Notes: generated by a model from the sequence alone, not told the origin. Positions 42,704 through 52,160 are shown, numbered from the stretch's first letter. The stretch: 64,000 nucleotides of DNA from Psychromicrobium silvestre (GCF_013408295.1 NZ_JACBYQ010000001.1:434001-498000); one strand, 5' to 3'. Made by a program: numbers and translations.

Positions 42704-44065
42704 ATGGCCGCTCAGAACAATTCCCGCCAGAAAGCCGCCGGTGCTGCTACCGCTCCGCTGCGTAACGCCGTCGTGATTGGTGGTAACCGGATTCCCTTCG
42801 CTCGCAGTGGTGGTGCCTATACCTACGCCTCTAACCTCTCCATGCTGACCGCCGCGCTGGATGGGCTGATCGCCCGCTTCGGCTTGCAGGGCGAGCGGAT
42901 CGGTGAGGTTGCTGCCGGCGCGGTACTCAAGCACTCCCGTGATTTCAACCTGGCCCGCGAAACGGTGCTAGGTTCCGCTCTGGCTCCGGAAACCCCGGCC
43001 TACGATCTGCAAATGGCTTGTGCCACCGGCCTAGAGACGGTGCTCGGCTTAGCCGACAAGATCAAACTGGGCCGGATCGATTCGGCCATCGCCGGTGGCG
43101 TGGATTCCGCCTCGGACGCGCCCATTGCTGTCAGCGAAGGCCTGCGAACCGCCTTGCTGGACCTGAACCGAGCCAAAACCCTCGGACAGCGTTTGCAGAT
43201 TCTCAGCAAGCTGCGCCCCAAGGATCTCTCCCCGAGCGCGCCCGGCACCGGTGAACCGCGCACCGGGCTCTCGATGGGCGATCACCAGGCGATCACCACG
43301 GCGGAGTGGAAGATCACCCGTCAGGCGCAGGACGAACTCGCTTTGGCGAGCCATCAGAATCTGGCCGCCGCTTACGAGCGCGGTTTCTTCGACGACCTGC
43401 TGACCGGTTACAAGGGGCTCAGCCGGGACTCTAATCTGCGCGCAGATTCGACCTTGGAAAAGCTCGCCAAACTCAAGCCTGCTTTCGGCAAAAACCTCGG
43501 CGACGCCGCCACCATGACCGCAGGCAATTCCACCCCGCTGACCGACGGTGCCGCCACAGTGCTGCTGGGCTCCGAGGAGTGGGCCACCGCCAAGGACCTG
43601 CCAATTCTGGCCAAGGTGATCGACGGCGAGGCGGCTGCCGTCGACTTTGTGCACGGTAAAGACGGCCTGCTGATGGCCCCCGCTTTCGCGGTACCGCGTT
43701 TGCTGGCCCGGAACGGTCTGAGCCTGGCGGACTTTGACTTCTTCGAGATCCACGAAGCCTTCGCCGGAACCGTGCTGAGTACGCTAGCCGCCTGGGAAGA
43801 TGAGACCTTTGGCCGCGAACGGTTGGGGCTCGATGGTGCCTTCGGGTCCATCGATCGCAGCAAATTGAATGTCAACGGCTCCTCGCTTGCGGCCGGGCAC
43901 CCCTTCGCGGCTACCGGCGGCCGGATCGTGGCCAGCTTGTCCAAGATGCTGTACGAAAAGGGCCTGGTAGAGGGACGTCCGGCGCGCGGCCTGATTTCGA
44001 TTTGCGCCGCCGGTGGCCAGGGCGTAGTAGCCATTCTGGAAGCCTATGTTCCGGAGGCTAAGTAA
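42704..44065 (+). CDS. Acetyl-CoA C-acyltransferase (thiolase, FadA2/FadI-like)
   Basis: Cleaves beta-ketoacyl-CoA or runs in the biosynthetic direction. In 453 residues, nucleophilic C106 is in MACATG, the catalytic His in EIHEAFAG, and the second Cys in ICAAGGQG. The ATG follows AGGAG. Two bases separate it from the fabG4-like gene. The order thiolase, reductase, dehydratase fits the mycobacterial fadA2-fabG4-htdX set. Confidence 0.93.
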   Translation: MAAQNNSRQKAAGAATAPLRNAVVIGGNRIPFARSGGAYTYASNLSMLTAALDGLIARFGLQGERIGEVAAGAVLKHSRDFNLARETVLGSALAPETPAYDLQMACATGLETVLGLADKIKLGRIDSAIAGGVDSASDAPIAVSEGLRTALLDLNRAKTLGQRLQILSKLRPKDLSPSAPGTGEPRTGLSMGDHQAITTAEWKITRQAQDELALASHQNLAAAYERGFFDDLLTGYKGLSRDSNLRADSTLEKLAKLKPAFGKNLGDAATMTAGNSTPLTDGAATVLLGSEEWATAKDLPILAKVIDGEAAAVDFVHGKDGLLMAPAFAVPRLLARNGLSLADFDFFEIHEAFAGTVLSTLAAWEDETFGRERLGLDGAFGSIDRSKLNVNGSSLAAGHPFAATGGRIVASLSKMLYEKGLVEGRPARGLISICAAGGQGVVAILEAYVPEAK

Positions 44066-44067
44066 CA

Positions 44068-45444
44068 ATGGCGCAGCTCAAAGCAGATAAGTACACCCAG
44101 TTCGTCTCCGCAGGATTCGGAAAGGACCTAGCTAAGAAGCTCGGCCTGCCGCAGCCAGCGATCCTGCGCCGTTTCGCTCCCGAAGAGCCCTTGATCACCG
44201 GCCCGGTGCTGGTGGTGGGCAGTAGCTCCGGCGCGGAAGCTTTGGCTAGTTCGCTGCTGGAGTGGAATCTCGACGTACGCCGGGTTGCCACGCCAAAGCA
44301 GAAGCTCGGCGCGATCATCCTGGTGCTCGACGAACTCTCCGATCCTAGGGAATTCTCCGAGCCGATCCGTACCGTGGGCGCTTCGCTCCGCGATCTGGCC
44401 GCTAATGGCCGTTTGGTGACCGTTTCCCGACCTGCCTCGGCGGAACTGGAACCCACCGTCGCTTCGGCGCGAAATGGGGTGGACGGCATTCTGCGTTCGC
44501 TTGCCAAGGAACTCCGCGCGGGCTCCACCGCTAACGGAATTCTGCTTGCGGACGGGGTGAGTACGACGGCGGTCAGCAGCTTGGGTGCGCTGCGTTACTT
44601 CCTCTCCGGACGTTCCGCCTTTGTGGATGGGCAGTTCCTCACCGTCGGTAGCGATTCCGGCGCGCAGCCCGCAGACTGGACTCGACCGCTGGAAGGTAAG
44701 GTCGCCGTCGTCACCGGGGCGGCGCGGGGGATTGGTGCCGCCATTGCGAAAACCCTGGCCCGGGATGGTGCTCGGTTAGTGGTGATCGACGTGCCGGCCG
44801 CCGGTGATCATCTGGCCGCCGTCGCAAATCAGGTCAAGGGAACGGCTCTGCAACTAGATATCACCGCCGAGGATGCTGGGCAACGGATCCTGGCGCACGC
44901 TGCGGAGCGCTATGGTCGCTTGGACATCGTGGTGCATAACGCGGGTATTACCAGGGACAAACTGCTGGCCAATATGGATCAGGGTCGCTGGGACTCGGTG
45001 ATCGCCGTCAATATTTCCGCTCAGCTGCGCATTAACCAGGCGCTGCTAGCTTCTGAACTATTCAACGGCAACTCGGTCAACGGCAGCTCGGGCGCTCCGC
45101 GAATCGTCTCGGTGGCTTCCACCAGCGGTATTGCCGGGAACCGCGGGCAAACCAACTACGCGGCCTCCAAGGCTGGGGTAATCGGGATGGTGCGTGCCAC
45201 CGCTCCGCTGCTGGCTCCGGCCGGCGGCACCATCAATGCGGTGGCTCCGGGCTTCATCGAAACCGATATGACCGCGAAGATCCCTTTTGCTACCCGCGAG
45301 GTGGCGCGTCGGCTCAATTCTCTGCAACAGGGCGGACGTCCCGAGGATGTTGCGGAGACGATTGCCTTCCTGGCCAGTGACTCAGCGGGCGGGATCAGCG
45401 GGAATGTGCTCCGGGTTTGCGGGCAGAATCTGGTCGGACAGTGA
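44068..45444 (+). CDS. High-molecular-weight 3-oxoacyl reductase (FabG4-like)
   Basis: 458 residues. A degenerate N-terminal Rossmann or flavodoxin-like domain (1-205) precedes a full SDR domain (about 210-455) with TGAARGIG, HNAGITRDKLL and catalytic NYAASKAG. FabG4 enzymes prefer NADH and act on beta-ketoacyl-CoA. It is two bases after the thiolase stop, and its stop overlaps the GTG of the dehydratase (GTGA), indicating tight coupling. Confidence 0.9.
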   Translation: MAQLKADKYTQFVSAGFGKDLAKKLGLPQPAILRRFAPEEPLITGPVLVVGSSSGAEALASSLLEWNLDVRRVATPKQKLGAIILVLDELSDPREFSEPIRTVGASLRDLAANGRLVTVSRPASAELEPTVASARNGVDGILRSLAKELRAGSTANGILLADGVSTTAVSSLGALRYFLSGRSAFVDGQFLTVGSDSGAQPADWTRPLEGKVAVVTGAARGIGAAIAKTLARDGARLVVIDVPAAGDHLAAVANQVKGTALQLDITAEDAGQRILAHAAERYGRLDIVVHNAGITRDKLLANMDQGRWDSVIAVNISAQLRINQALLASELFNGNSVNGSSGAPRIVSVASTSGIAGNRGQTNYAASKAGVIGMVRATAPLLAPAGGTINAVAPGFIETDMTAKIPFATREVARRLNSLQQGGRPEDVAETIAFLASDSAGGISGNVLRVCGQNLVGQ

Positions 45445-46445
45445 GTAAAGTGCCTGCCGAAGAAGTGCCTTCTGAAGAAGTGCCTGCTGAAGATACAGGA
45501 CAGGAAGCCGGAGCATCGCGGCGGGTTATTGAGCTGTCCGAGCCGCCGGTGCTATCCAAGCTCTATGCCAAGGCGGCAACCGCTCCGGCCTTCGGCGCAC
45601 TCGGCATCCGTAAGTCGGGAAAGAGTTTCCCGGCCGTGGAGTACCGGCTGTCCGGACTGCGCGCCGAGCTAAAACAGCTGCGTGATTTCAATCGTCTGAT
45701 GCACGGTAGCGACCGGGACGAACTACCCGCCGGTTTTGTGCACATTATGGCCTTCCCGAGCGTCATTGCCCTGATGTCCGCGGACGGCTACCCGTTGCCT
45801 TTGCTGGGTGCGGTGCACTTGGAAAATCGAGTGCAGCAGCATCGTCGGATTGATCCTGCCGAGCGGCTCGCGGTTCGGGTTTGGGCGCAGAATCCCGCCC
45901 TACACCGGGTAGGCACCCAAGTTGAGCTCGCCGTCGAAGTGAGTGCCGAACAGGCCGGGGACGTGGTCTGGACCGGAGTTTCGACCTATTTGTCTCGCGG
46001 AGTGCGGTTAGCTGGGTTGGATCAGGTGGAGGGCACCGAACACGAGAAGTTCACTGCCCCCGACGCTAACGCTCGCTGGACGCTGGGCTCCGATATAGGG
46101 CGTCGCTACGCGGCGGTCTCCGGGGATATAAATCCCATCCATCTGAGTTCCTTGAGCGCCAGGGCACTGGGAATGAAACGGGCGATAGCGCACGGCATGT
46201 ACCTGGCTTCGCGGGCTTTGACCGATGCGAAGCCCGCCGGACTGGATGCTTTTGGCTGGGATGTTCGCTTTGCCACGCCGACCTTTATCCCGGGCACGGT
46301 GGCGCTGCGCTTTCAGGAGCAGCCTATTGATTCAGTTGCTCCGGAGACCGGCGTTTTGGGGAGCCGCGGCGCGGTGGCCTTTCAAGGTTGGAACCAACGC
46401 AACGGTAAGCCGCACTTCTCCGGTAGCGTTCATCCACTATCTTGA
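45441..46445 (+). CDS. MaoC-like (R)-3-hydroxyacyl dehydratase (HtdX-like)
   Basis: 334 residues. After an N-terminal acidic repeat with three EEVP-type units, an N-terminal hot-dog-like half is followed by a MaoC hydratase domain with the motif SGDINPIHLSS...AHGMYLASRAL, containing the catalytic Asp and His. GTG 45441 overlaps the FabG4 stop; an in-frame start at 45417 lies inside the preceding gene and is rejected. Completes a reductase-dehydratase-thiolase set for acyl-CoA chain shortening or elongation. Confidence 0.87.
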   Translation: MSKVPAEEVPSEEVPAEDTGQEAGASRRVIELSEPPVLSKLYAKAATAPAFGALGIRKSGKSFPAVEYRLSGLRAELKQLRDFNRLMHGSDRDELPAGFVHIMAFPSVIALMSADGYPLPLLGAVHLENRVQQHRRIDPAERLAVRVWAQNPALHRVGTQVELAVEVSAEQAGDVVWTGVSTYLSRGVRLAGLDQVEGTEHEKFTAPDANARWTLGSDIGRRYAAVSGDINPIHLSSLSARALGMKRAIAHGMYLASRALTDAKPAGLDAFGWDVRFATPTFIPGTVALRFQEQPIDSVAPETGVLGSRGAVAFQGWNQRNGKPHFSGSVHPLS

Positions 46446-46573
46446 TCCCGCTGGCACTATCTTGAGCAATCCGAGCGAAAGGGATCTGCATCTTAAAACC
46501 CGCTGAAAAGATGTAGATCTCTTTAGCTCGATGCGGGGATGGTGCGGTGGCTTGGAGGGAATATCATGAGGGC

Positions 46574-47854
46574 ATGAATGCTGATTCCGCCAATGACGTC
46601 GCCAATGCAGCACCTGCCCCGGGCAATCCCGGCAGCTCTGAACCGTTGAGTTTCGACTACGCCCAAGAACTCGACCTCGCCGATCCTCTACAGGAACACC
46701 GGGACGCTTTTATCGGCAGTGACGATCCTGCCCTGGTGGCCTATCTGGACGGAAACTCCCTAGGACGGCCCTTACAAGCTAGCGCCGACCGGATCGGCAG
46801 CTTCATTACCGAGCAGTGGGGGAGCCGACTGATTCGTGGTTGGGATGAAGGCTGGCTCACGCTGCCCGCCCGCATCGGAGATGATCTGGGCGCAGTGATG
46901 CTCGGTGCCGCGCCGGGACAGATCACCATCGGGGATTCCACCACGGTGCTGCTCTACAAACTGTGCCGCGCCGCCGTCGCCGCTCGTCCGGATCGTCGGG
47001 AAATCGTGTTGGATACCGAGAATTTCCCCACCGATAGATTCGTGCTGCAAGGCATCGCCGCCGAGTGCGGACTGGAGCTGCGGTGGATTACCCCAGCCTA
47101 CGAAGGTGGCGTGACGGCGGCCGAACTGGAAGCCGCGGTGGGGGAGCACACCGCGCTCGTGCTGCTCAGCCATGTCGCCTACCGCTCCGGATACCTCGCC
47201 GACGTTCCGGCGCTGACCGAGATTGCACATCGCGCCGGGGCGCTTATCCTCTGGGATCTTTGCCACTCCGCCGGGGTGCTGCCCAGTCAGTTGGATAACT
47301 GGCAGGTGGATCTCGCCGTCGGCTGCACCTATAAGTACCTCAACGGTGGCCCCGGTTCGCCCGCCTTCGCCTACGTGCGCCGGGAACACCAGGAATCGCT
47401 ACGGCAACCGATTCAGGGTTGGCTGGGCAGCGACGATCCTTTCCGGATGGGAGAGGACTACCAGCCCGCCGCGGGTATTCGGGCCTTCACCTCCGGCACG
47501 CCACCAATCTTGGGCATGCTGGCGCTACAGGACATGATCGCGCTAATCGAATCGGTGGGCATCGAAGCGGTGCGGTCTAAGTCCATTGCCTTGACGGATT
47601 ATGCAACGGATCTGTACGACGGCGTGCTGGCGCCTCTGGGTGTGCAGCTCGCCTCACCACGGGACAGTCAGTGGCGTGGCGGACATATCACCCTGGACCA
47701 TCCGAGTTTCCGTGAAGTGACGGCCAAGCTCTGGGAGCAGGGCATCATCCCGGATTTCCGGAATCCGAACGGTATTCGGCTGGGGCTATCGCCGCTTTCC
47801 ACGAGTTTCTCGGAGATCTGGGTCGGCGTAGATGCGATTCATCAGGCGCTATGA
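46574..47854 (+). CDS. kynU: Kynureninase
   Basis: PLP enzyme cleaving kynurenine to anthranilate and alanine. It has 426 residues; the PLP lysine is in CTYKYLNGGPGSP, with DLCHSAG upstream and TSGTPPILGM near the C-terminal part. ATG 46574 is chosen with GAGGG before it; the frame from 46547 lacks support. Stands alone, without tryptophan dioxygenase or formamidase genes nearby, so it may serve anthranilate supply or scavenging. Confidence 0.92.
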   Translation: MNADSANDVANAAPAPGNPGSSEPLSFDYAQELDLADPLQEHRDAFIGSDDPALVAYLDGNSLGRPLQASADRIGSFITEQWGSRLIRGWDEGWLTLPARIGDDLGAVMLGAAPGQITIGDSTTVLLYKLCRAAVAARPDRREIVLDTENFPTDRFVLQGIAAECGLELRWITPAYEGGVTAAELEAAVGEHTALVLLSHVAYRSGYLADVPALTEIAHRAGALILWDLCHSAGVLPSQLDNWQVDLAVGCTYKYLNGGPGSPAFAYVRREHQESLRQPIQGWLGSDDPFRMGEDYQPAAGIRAFTSGTPPILGMLALQDMIALIESVGIEAVRSKSIALTDYATDLYDGVLAPLGVQLASPRDSQWRGGHITLDHPSFREVTAKLWEQGIIPDFRNPNGIRLGLSPLSTSFSEIWVGVDAIHQAL

Positions 47855-47897
47855 GCCGTCCGAACGGTTTACGAGTGAAGGCCAGTGTCTCCTGGAT

Positions 47898-48662
47898 TTA
47901 GGAGGAACGTACATATGTCAGCACCTCAACCTCAATGGCGAGCGATGTCGATCCGATCTTGGCCGTGGCTAGGTTTTTTGCCGCCTGAGGATCGGTGTCC
48001 GATAGCAGGTAAACCGTCATACCGCCACCCCAATTAGCCTGAATCTTGCTGACTCCGCTCAAGGCGAGAAACTCTGGAACCATGGCGGCAAGTTCGGGCC
48101 TCTGGGGATCCAATTCGACCGAGGCTTGGCCCTCACGTCTGGGGCTAGCGATTCTCCATCTACTACCACCCATCATGGCGAAGTCGTATCGATCGGTTAA
48201 GATTTTGACCGCATTGACTGCGGCTAACGGCGTCTTATAACTAATCTTGGGGTTGCCAATAGCCGTGGCGGACTCAAAACCTGGGATCTTTCTCAACGTA
48301 AAAATGAAATCGAGGTCTAACTCTAGGGAAGGGTCAAATTCGATGGTCCCCCAGTTTACCGATTTGATGAAAATATCGTCCTTCGTCTTAGTTAGTTCCA
48401 AGGCGGAGCTATAACTTTGTCGGAAATCCGTTTCGGAGGTCTTTTCATCGAAGAAAATATCGATAACGGCACCAGTGCCGTAGGTACCGGTAAGAGAGAC
48501 ATGCGTACTCTTGACGCCCTTGAGCTGATCGATTTTTTCAGTGATCTTGTGTGCTTTCTGATCCAGCAGCGCCGGGTTTTGGCAACCCGTAAGGACCAGC
48601 GTTGAGGCGATAGCGAGGACTAGAAGTCGCCATCGGACTGTTTGCCACTTTAATGACCTCAA
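47898..48662 (-). CDS. Predicted lipoprotein of unknown function
   Basis: 254 residues. The N terminus has basic residues, a hydrophobic segment and the lipobox LTGC with Cys at 27, so it should be lipid-anchored outside the membrane. The remainder is acidic and beta-rich, with no family I recognise; two similar halves are possible (KSTHVSLTGTYGTGAVIDIFF and SKIQANWGGGMTVYLLSD look alike in pattern). Monocistronic. Its upstream 500 bases have no intact gene. Confidence 0.75.
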   Translation of the reverse strand: MRSLKWQTVRWRLLVLAIASTLVLTGCQNPALLDQKAHKITEKIDQLKGVKSTHVSLTGTYGTGAVIDIFFDEKTSETDFRQSYSSALELTKTKDDIFIKSVNWGTIEFDPSLELDLDFIFTLRKIPGFESATAIGNPKISYKTPLAAVNAVKILTDRYDFAMMGGSRWRIASPRREGQASVELDPQRPELAAMVPEFLALSGVSKIQANWGGGMTVYLLSDTDPQAAKNLATAKIGSTSLAIEVEVLTYVRSS

Positions 48663-48942
48663 GACAGCTCCAGTCGGAGGTTGGACGAATCGGTTAGCTG
48701 ATCATAACGATGGAATTATGTATTTTCAAGCTTCGGTGAAGGGCTTTTTCTTTGGTATAACTCTTTAGAGGGTTGTGCCTTGTAGTTGTGGGATTAATAT
48801 TCACCGGCGAGGGAAGGACTGCTGACTTATACACCGGACGGCTGATCATCAGAATAATGTCGACAACCCGGAGTCGCTGCTAGCGGTGTTCGGGAATTTG
48901 TGGGGCGAATTGAGACTGAGCCAGCCACTCGAATTGGTTCAC

Positions 48943-49015
48943 GATAGTCCACTGACTTGGAGATAGCTTAATGCCGCGACAGTGGGCTATCGCGATGTCA
49001 ATGAGCTATCGCGAA
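48943..49015. repeat. 73-bp dispersed intergenic repeat, copy A
   Basis: Matches 59801-59873 at 61 of 73 positions, without gaps. It contains two copies of GCTATCGCGA and the word CGCGACA. Copy A lies 144 bases downstream of the tRNA-Leu 3' end. Elsewhere in 48663-49158 I see only a broken frame (ESLLAVFGNLWGELRLSQP, about 48868-48960), a tandem repeat and a terminator. Confidence 0.8.
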
Positions 49016-49048
49016 CAGATTCACGCCGTTGGACGAAGGCTGGGCGCC

Positions 49049-49086
49049 GGGCGCCGGAAGGGGAAACGGGCGCCGGAAGGGGAAGC
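49049..49086. repeat. 19-bp tandem repeat, two units
   Basis: Units 49049-49067 and 49068-49086 are GGGCGCCGGAAGGGGAAAC and the same with one change (A to G), preceded by a partial GGGCGCC. It sits between repeat copy A and the tRNA terminator. Confidence 0.75.
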
Positions 49087-49111
49087 GGGTGCGCAGGAGG
49101 GAAATAGCTCC

Positions 49112-49152
49112 CAAAAACAATGGTCCCGACTCGATATACGAGCCGGGACCAT
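49112..49152 (-). terminator. Terminator of tRNA-Leu
   Basis: On the minus strand, a stem of about 13 pairs with one mismatch (49120-49133 with 49139-49152), 5-base loop, then TTGTTTTT. Begins 7 bases after the mature tRNA end. Confidence 0.85.
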
Positions 49153-49158
49153 CTTGTG

Positions 49159-49241
49159 TGCGCGGAGGGGGACTTGAACCCCCACCCCGTTTCCAGGACT
49201 AGCACCTCAAGCTAGCGCGTCTGCCATTCCGCCACCCGCGC
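49159..49241 (-). tRNA. tRNA-Leu (anticodon GAG)
   Basis: 83-base tRNA on the minus strand: acceptor GCGCGGG pairs with TCCGCGC (one G-T), anticodon arm CTAGC TTGAGGT GCTAG gives GAG, which reads CUC and CUU. A long variable arm (class II) and GGGGGTTCAAGTCCCCC T arm are present. Discriminator base A; CCA is not encoded. The terminator follows. Confidence 0.95.
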
Positions 49242-49407
49242 AGGTGGACTTTTGTCATCTTTTGAAACGTTCGCAAACCCCTCAAAAGCCACAAAAGCAG
49301 CGAGAAAAACCATAGCACGATTTGGCGTGAAAACCTGAATCCATCCGGCGGTAGGGTGAGTAGGGTAGAGGCATACCCCGATGGCGAATGTAACAGGAGA
49401 GTGCTGC

Positions 49408-50712
49408 ATGGAACAGCTCAAGGCCGAAGACGAAGTGGTAGGAATCTGCCAGGAGCTGATCCGCTTCGACACCTCGAACTACGGAGACAATACCGGCCCG
49501 GGGGAGCGCAAGGCGGCCGAATACACCGCCGCGCTAATAGAGGAAGCGGGCTTGGAGACCACGCTCTTCGAGTCGGAGCCGGGTCGCACGTCGCTGGTGG
49601 CCAGGATGGCAGGTAAAGATCCTTCTAAGGGTGCCCTGGTGGTACATGGACACCTGGACGTGGTGCCGGCTCAGAAGGAAGACTGGTCGGTAGACCCCTT
49701 CGCGGCCGAGTTGAAGGACGGGCTGATCTGGGGCCGCGGCGCCGTGGATATGAAGGACATGGACGCCATGATCCTCTCCGTGCTGCGTTCGATGGCCCGC
49801 GAGGGCAGGACCCCTGAGCGGGATTTGATCTTTGCCTTCTTTGCTGACGAGGAAGCCGGGGGAACCTACGGCTCGCACTGGGCGGTGGATAACAAGCCGG
49901 AGCTCTTCGAAGGCGCAACCGAGGCAATTAGCGAGGTCGGAGGCTACTCAACGGAAATCGGCGGTCAACGCACCTATCTGCTTCAAACCGCGGAAAAGGG
50001 CCTGTCCTGGCTTCGGCTACTGGCTCACGGCCGCGCTGGGCACGGCTCGCAGATCAATACCGATAACGCCGTGACCCGTTTGGCTGGGGCGGTCACTCGG
50101 ATCGGAGAGTACAAGTGGCCGGTGGAACTGACCAAGACCACGCGGCAATTCCTGGACGGAGTCACCGAGCTGACCGGAGTGGAGTTCGATCCGGATAACC
50201 CGGACGAACTACTCAAGGAACTGGGCACCGTGGCTCGCTTTGTTGGTGCCACCCTGCAGAACACCACTAACCCGACCGTGCTGCGTAGCGGCTATAAGCA
50301 CAATGTCATTCCGGGCACGGCAGAAGCGCTGATCGATGCCCGCACCCTGCCCGGCCAGCAAGAGAAGGTGCTGGAGATCGTCCGCGAACTGGCCGGGGCC
50401 GGCGTCGAGGTCAGTTACGCACACCGTGACGTGGACCTGGAGGTGCCATTCTCCGGGAACCTGATCGACTCCATGATTGATGCCCTGCACAGCGAGGATC
50501 CCGGGGCTAAGGTGCTGCCTTACACTCTCTCCGGAGGGACCGACAATAAGGCGCTCAGCAAACTGGGAATCACCGGCTACGGCTTCGCGCCCTTGCAATT
50601 ACCCAACGACCTGGATTTCACCGGGATGTTCCACGGCGTGGACGAGCGAGTGCCCGCCGACTCGCTCAAATTCGGCGTCCGGGTCTTGGACCGGCTGCTG
50701 AGCAGCTACTGA
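49408..50712 (+). CDS. M20/M25/M40 family metallopeptidase
   Basis: 434-residue zinc peptidase or deacylase. Zinc site H82/D84 in VVHGHLDVVP, catalytic FADEEAGG, and the dimerisation domain begin around AHGRAGHGSQ. Expected to cleave dipeptides or N-acyl amino acids; substrate not predictable. ATG 49408 is chosen because ACAGGAGAG precedes it by 7 bases; ATG 49381 is rejected. 18 bases before an acyl-CoA dehydrogenase. Confidence 0.88.
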   Translation: MEQLKAEDEVVGICQELIRFDTSNYGDNTGPGERKAAEYTAALIEEAGLETTLFESEPGRTSLVARMAGKDPSKGALVVHGHLDVVPAQKEDWSVDPFAAELKDGLIWGRGAVDMKDMDAMILSVLRSMAREGRTPERDLIFAFFADEEAGGTYGSHWAVDNKPELFEGATEAISEVGGYSTEIGGQRTYLLQTAEKGLSWLRLLAHGRAGHGSQINTDNAVTRLAGAVTRIGEYKWPVELTKTTRQFLDGVTELTGVEFDPDNPDELLKELGTVARFVGATLQNTTNPTVLRSGYKHNVIPGTAEALIDARTLPGQQEKVLEIVRELAGAGVEVSYAHRDVDLEVPFSGNLIDSMIDALHSEDPGAKVLPYTLSGGTDNKALSKLGITGYGFAPLQLPNDLDFTGMFHGVDERVPADSLKFGVRVLDRLLSSY

Positions 50713-50730
50713 GCCAGACAGGGAGCCACA

Positions 50731-51858
50731 GTGATTGATCTGCTCAGCGATGAACTGCTGGAGCGTTTCAGGGCAAGAGCGGCGGTATACGATGCCGAGA
50801 ACCGCTTCTTCAGCGAGGACCTGGAGGAGCTCAAGGAGCTTGGCTATTTGAGACTATTCACCAAGCCCGACGGCGGTTTGGCGGCTGCGGCGGCAGCTCA
50901 ACAGCGCCTCGCCACGGCGGCGCCGGCCACCGCGCTTGCGGTGAATATGCACCTGGTCTGGACCGGGGTGGCCAGATTGCTCAAGGAACGCGGTGATGAC
51001 TCGCTGCAATTCGTGCTTGACGAGGCCGAACAAGGGGAGGTTTTCGCCTTCGGTAACTCCGAGGCTGGCAATGACTCGGTGCTCTTCGATTCCACTACGG
51101 TCGCGGAGCCGACGGCGGAAGGAGGCTACCGCTTCAAAGGAACGAAGATCTTTACCTCGCTTTCGCCAGCCTGGACCCGGCTGGGCATTTTTGGCAAGGA
51201 CAGTAGCGGTCCCGAACCACGATTGGTGCATGGGTTCATCCACCGGGAAACCCCCGGTTATCGCATCATGGAGGACTGGGACACCCTGGGGATGCGGGCC
51301 AGTCAATCCAATAGCACCGTGCTGGACGGCGTGCTGATTCCGCGGGAACGGATATTCCGGAGTCTGCCGGTAGGCCCGAACGCCGATCCGCTCATTTTCG
51401 CGATCTTCGCCTGCTTTGAGACGCTGGTCGCCTCCGTCTACGCCGGAATAGGGGAGCGGTCGGTGAACCTGGCCGCGGAAGCCGCGCGCCGCCGTCGTTC
51501 ACTAAAAAATGAGGCGAGCCTGGCCAAGGACCCCTTGGTTCGAGCCCGGGTGGCCAGGGCCGCGTTGATCATGGACGGTATTTACCCGCAGATCGAAGCG
51601 GTAGCGCAAGATGTTGATCAAGAGGTGGATCGAGGCAAACAATGGTTTGCCAGCCTGGTTGGACTGAAAATTCGAACCACCGAGGCGGCCCGAGAAACCG
51701 TGGACCTGGCGATTAAGGTGGCCGGTGGAGCAAGTTATTTCAGCGGAAGCGAGCTGAGCAGACTTTACCGAGATGTACTAGCCGGGCAGTTCCACCCCTC
51801 CAGCGAAGATTCGGCATTGAACACCATAGCTACAGCCTGGCTTGGACCCGCACTTTAG
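50731..51858 (+). CDS. Acyl-CoA dehydrogenase family protein
   Basis: 375-residue flavoprotein desaturating acyl-CoA. FGNSEAGND replaces the usual TEP loop; GTKIFTSLSPAW, WDTLGMRASQSNSTVLD and AGGASYFSGSELSRLYRD are family features. GTG start after AGGGAG. Shorter than standard (about 380-400) but complete. Probably co-transcribed with the M20 gene. Its last 4 bases overlap the convergent DUF5703 gene. Confidence 0.85.
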   Translation: MIDLLSDELLERFRARAAVYDAENRFFSEDLEELKELGYLRLFTKPDGGLAAAAAAQQRLATAAPATALAVNMHLVWTGVARLLKERGDDSLQFVLDEAEQGEVFAFGNSEAGNDSVLFDSTTVAEPTAEGGYRFKGTKIFTSLSPAWTRLGIFGKDSSGPEPRLVHGFIHRETPGYRIMEDWDTLGMRASQSNSTVLDGVLIPRERIFRSLPVGPNADPLIFAIFACFETLVASVYAGIGERSVNLAAEAARRRRSLKNEASLAKDPLVRARVARAALIMDGIYPQIEAVAQDVDQEVDRGKQWFASLVGLKIRTTEAARETVDLAIKVAGGASYFSGSELSRLYRDVLAGQFHPSSEDSALNTIATAWLGPAL

Positions 51859-52121
51859 ACGGTCCGCTCGACGCGCAACACCTTCCGACGCAACCAGAAC
51901 TGCCGAGCACCTCCGGTGTACAAGCGGCTACGCTGCAACTCCCACTTGCCGTACTCGGCGTGTTCGGTCAGCCTCTGACGTGCCTCGTTGACGGATTCCT
52001 GGGCGCTTACGGTGAGTACTAAGTACTCGTATTGCCGCGCGAAATCTCGCTCCCGACGGACCGATCCGGATTGTTCTTTGGGGCTGCGTCCCGGAAGTTG
52101 CCAGCTGAATTCTTCTCCCAT
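51855..52121 (-). CDS. DUF5703 family protein
   Basis: 88-residue small cytoplasmic protein seen in Micrococcaceae; the marks are QYEYLVLTVSAQESVNEARQ and KWELQRSRLYTGGAR, then basic residues. No catalytic motif. GGGGAG precedes the ATG. Function unknown. Confidence 0.82.
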   Translation of the reverse strand: MGEEFSWQLPGRSPKEQSGSVRRERDFARQYEYLVLTVSAQESVNEARQRLTEHAEYGKWELQRSRLYTGGARQFWLRRKVLRVERTV

Positions 52122-52160
52122 GACTCCCCATTTTGGCCCCTAAGGGCTAACGTCGTATAT

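Noticed and set aside
48663-48942. Possible gene fragment upstream of the lipoprotein gene
   Set aside because: Only a short frame (ESLLAVFGNLWGELRLSQP) between stops; too short and without a start, mentioned only under the repeat entry.
48943-49086. Repeats near tRNA-Leu as a CRISPR array or attachment site
   Set aside because: Only one 73-bp unit and one 19-bp tandem pair are present, with no spacer pattern; the repeat copy at 59801 is not beside a tRNA.
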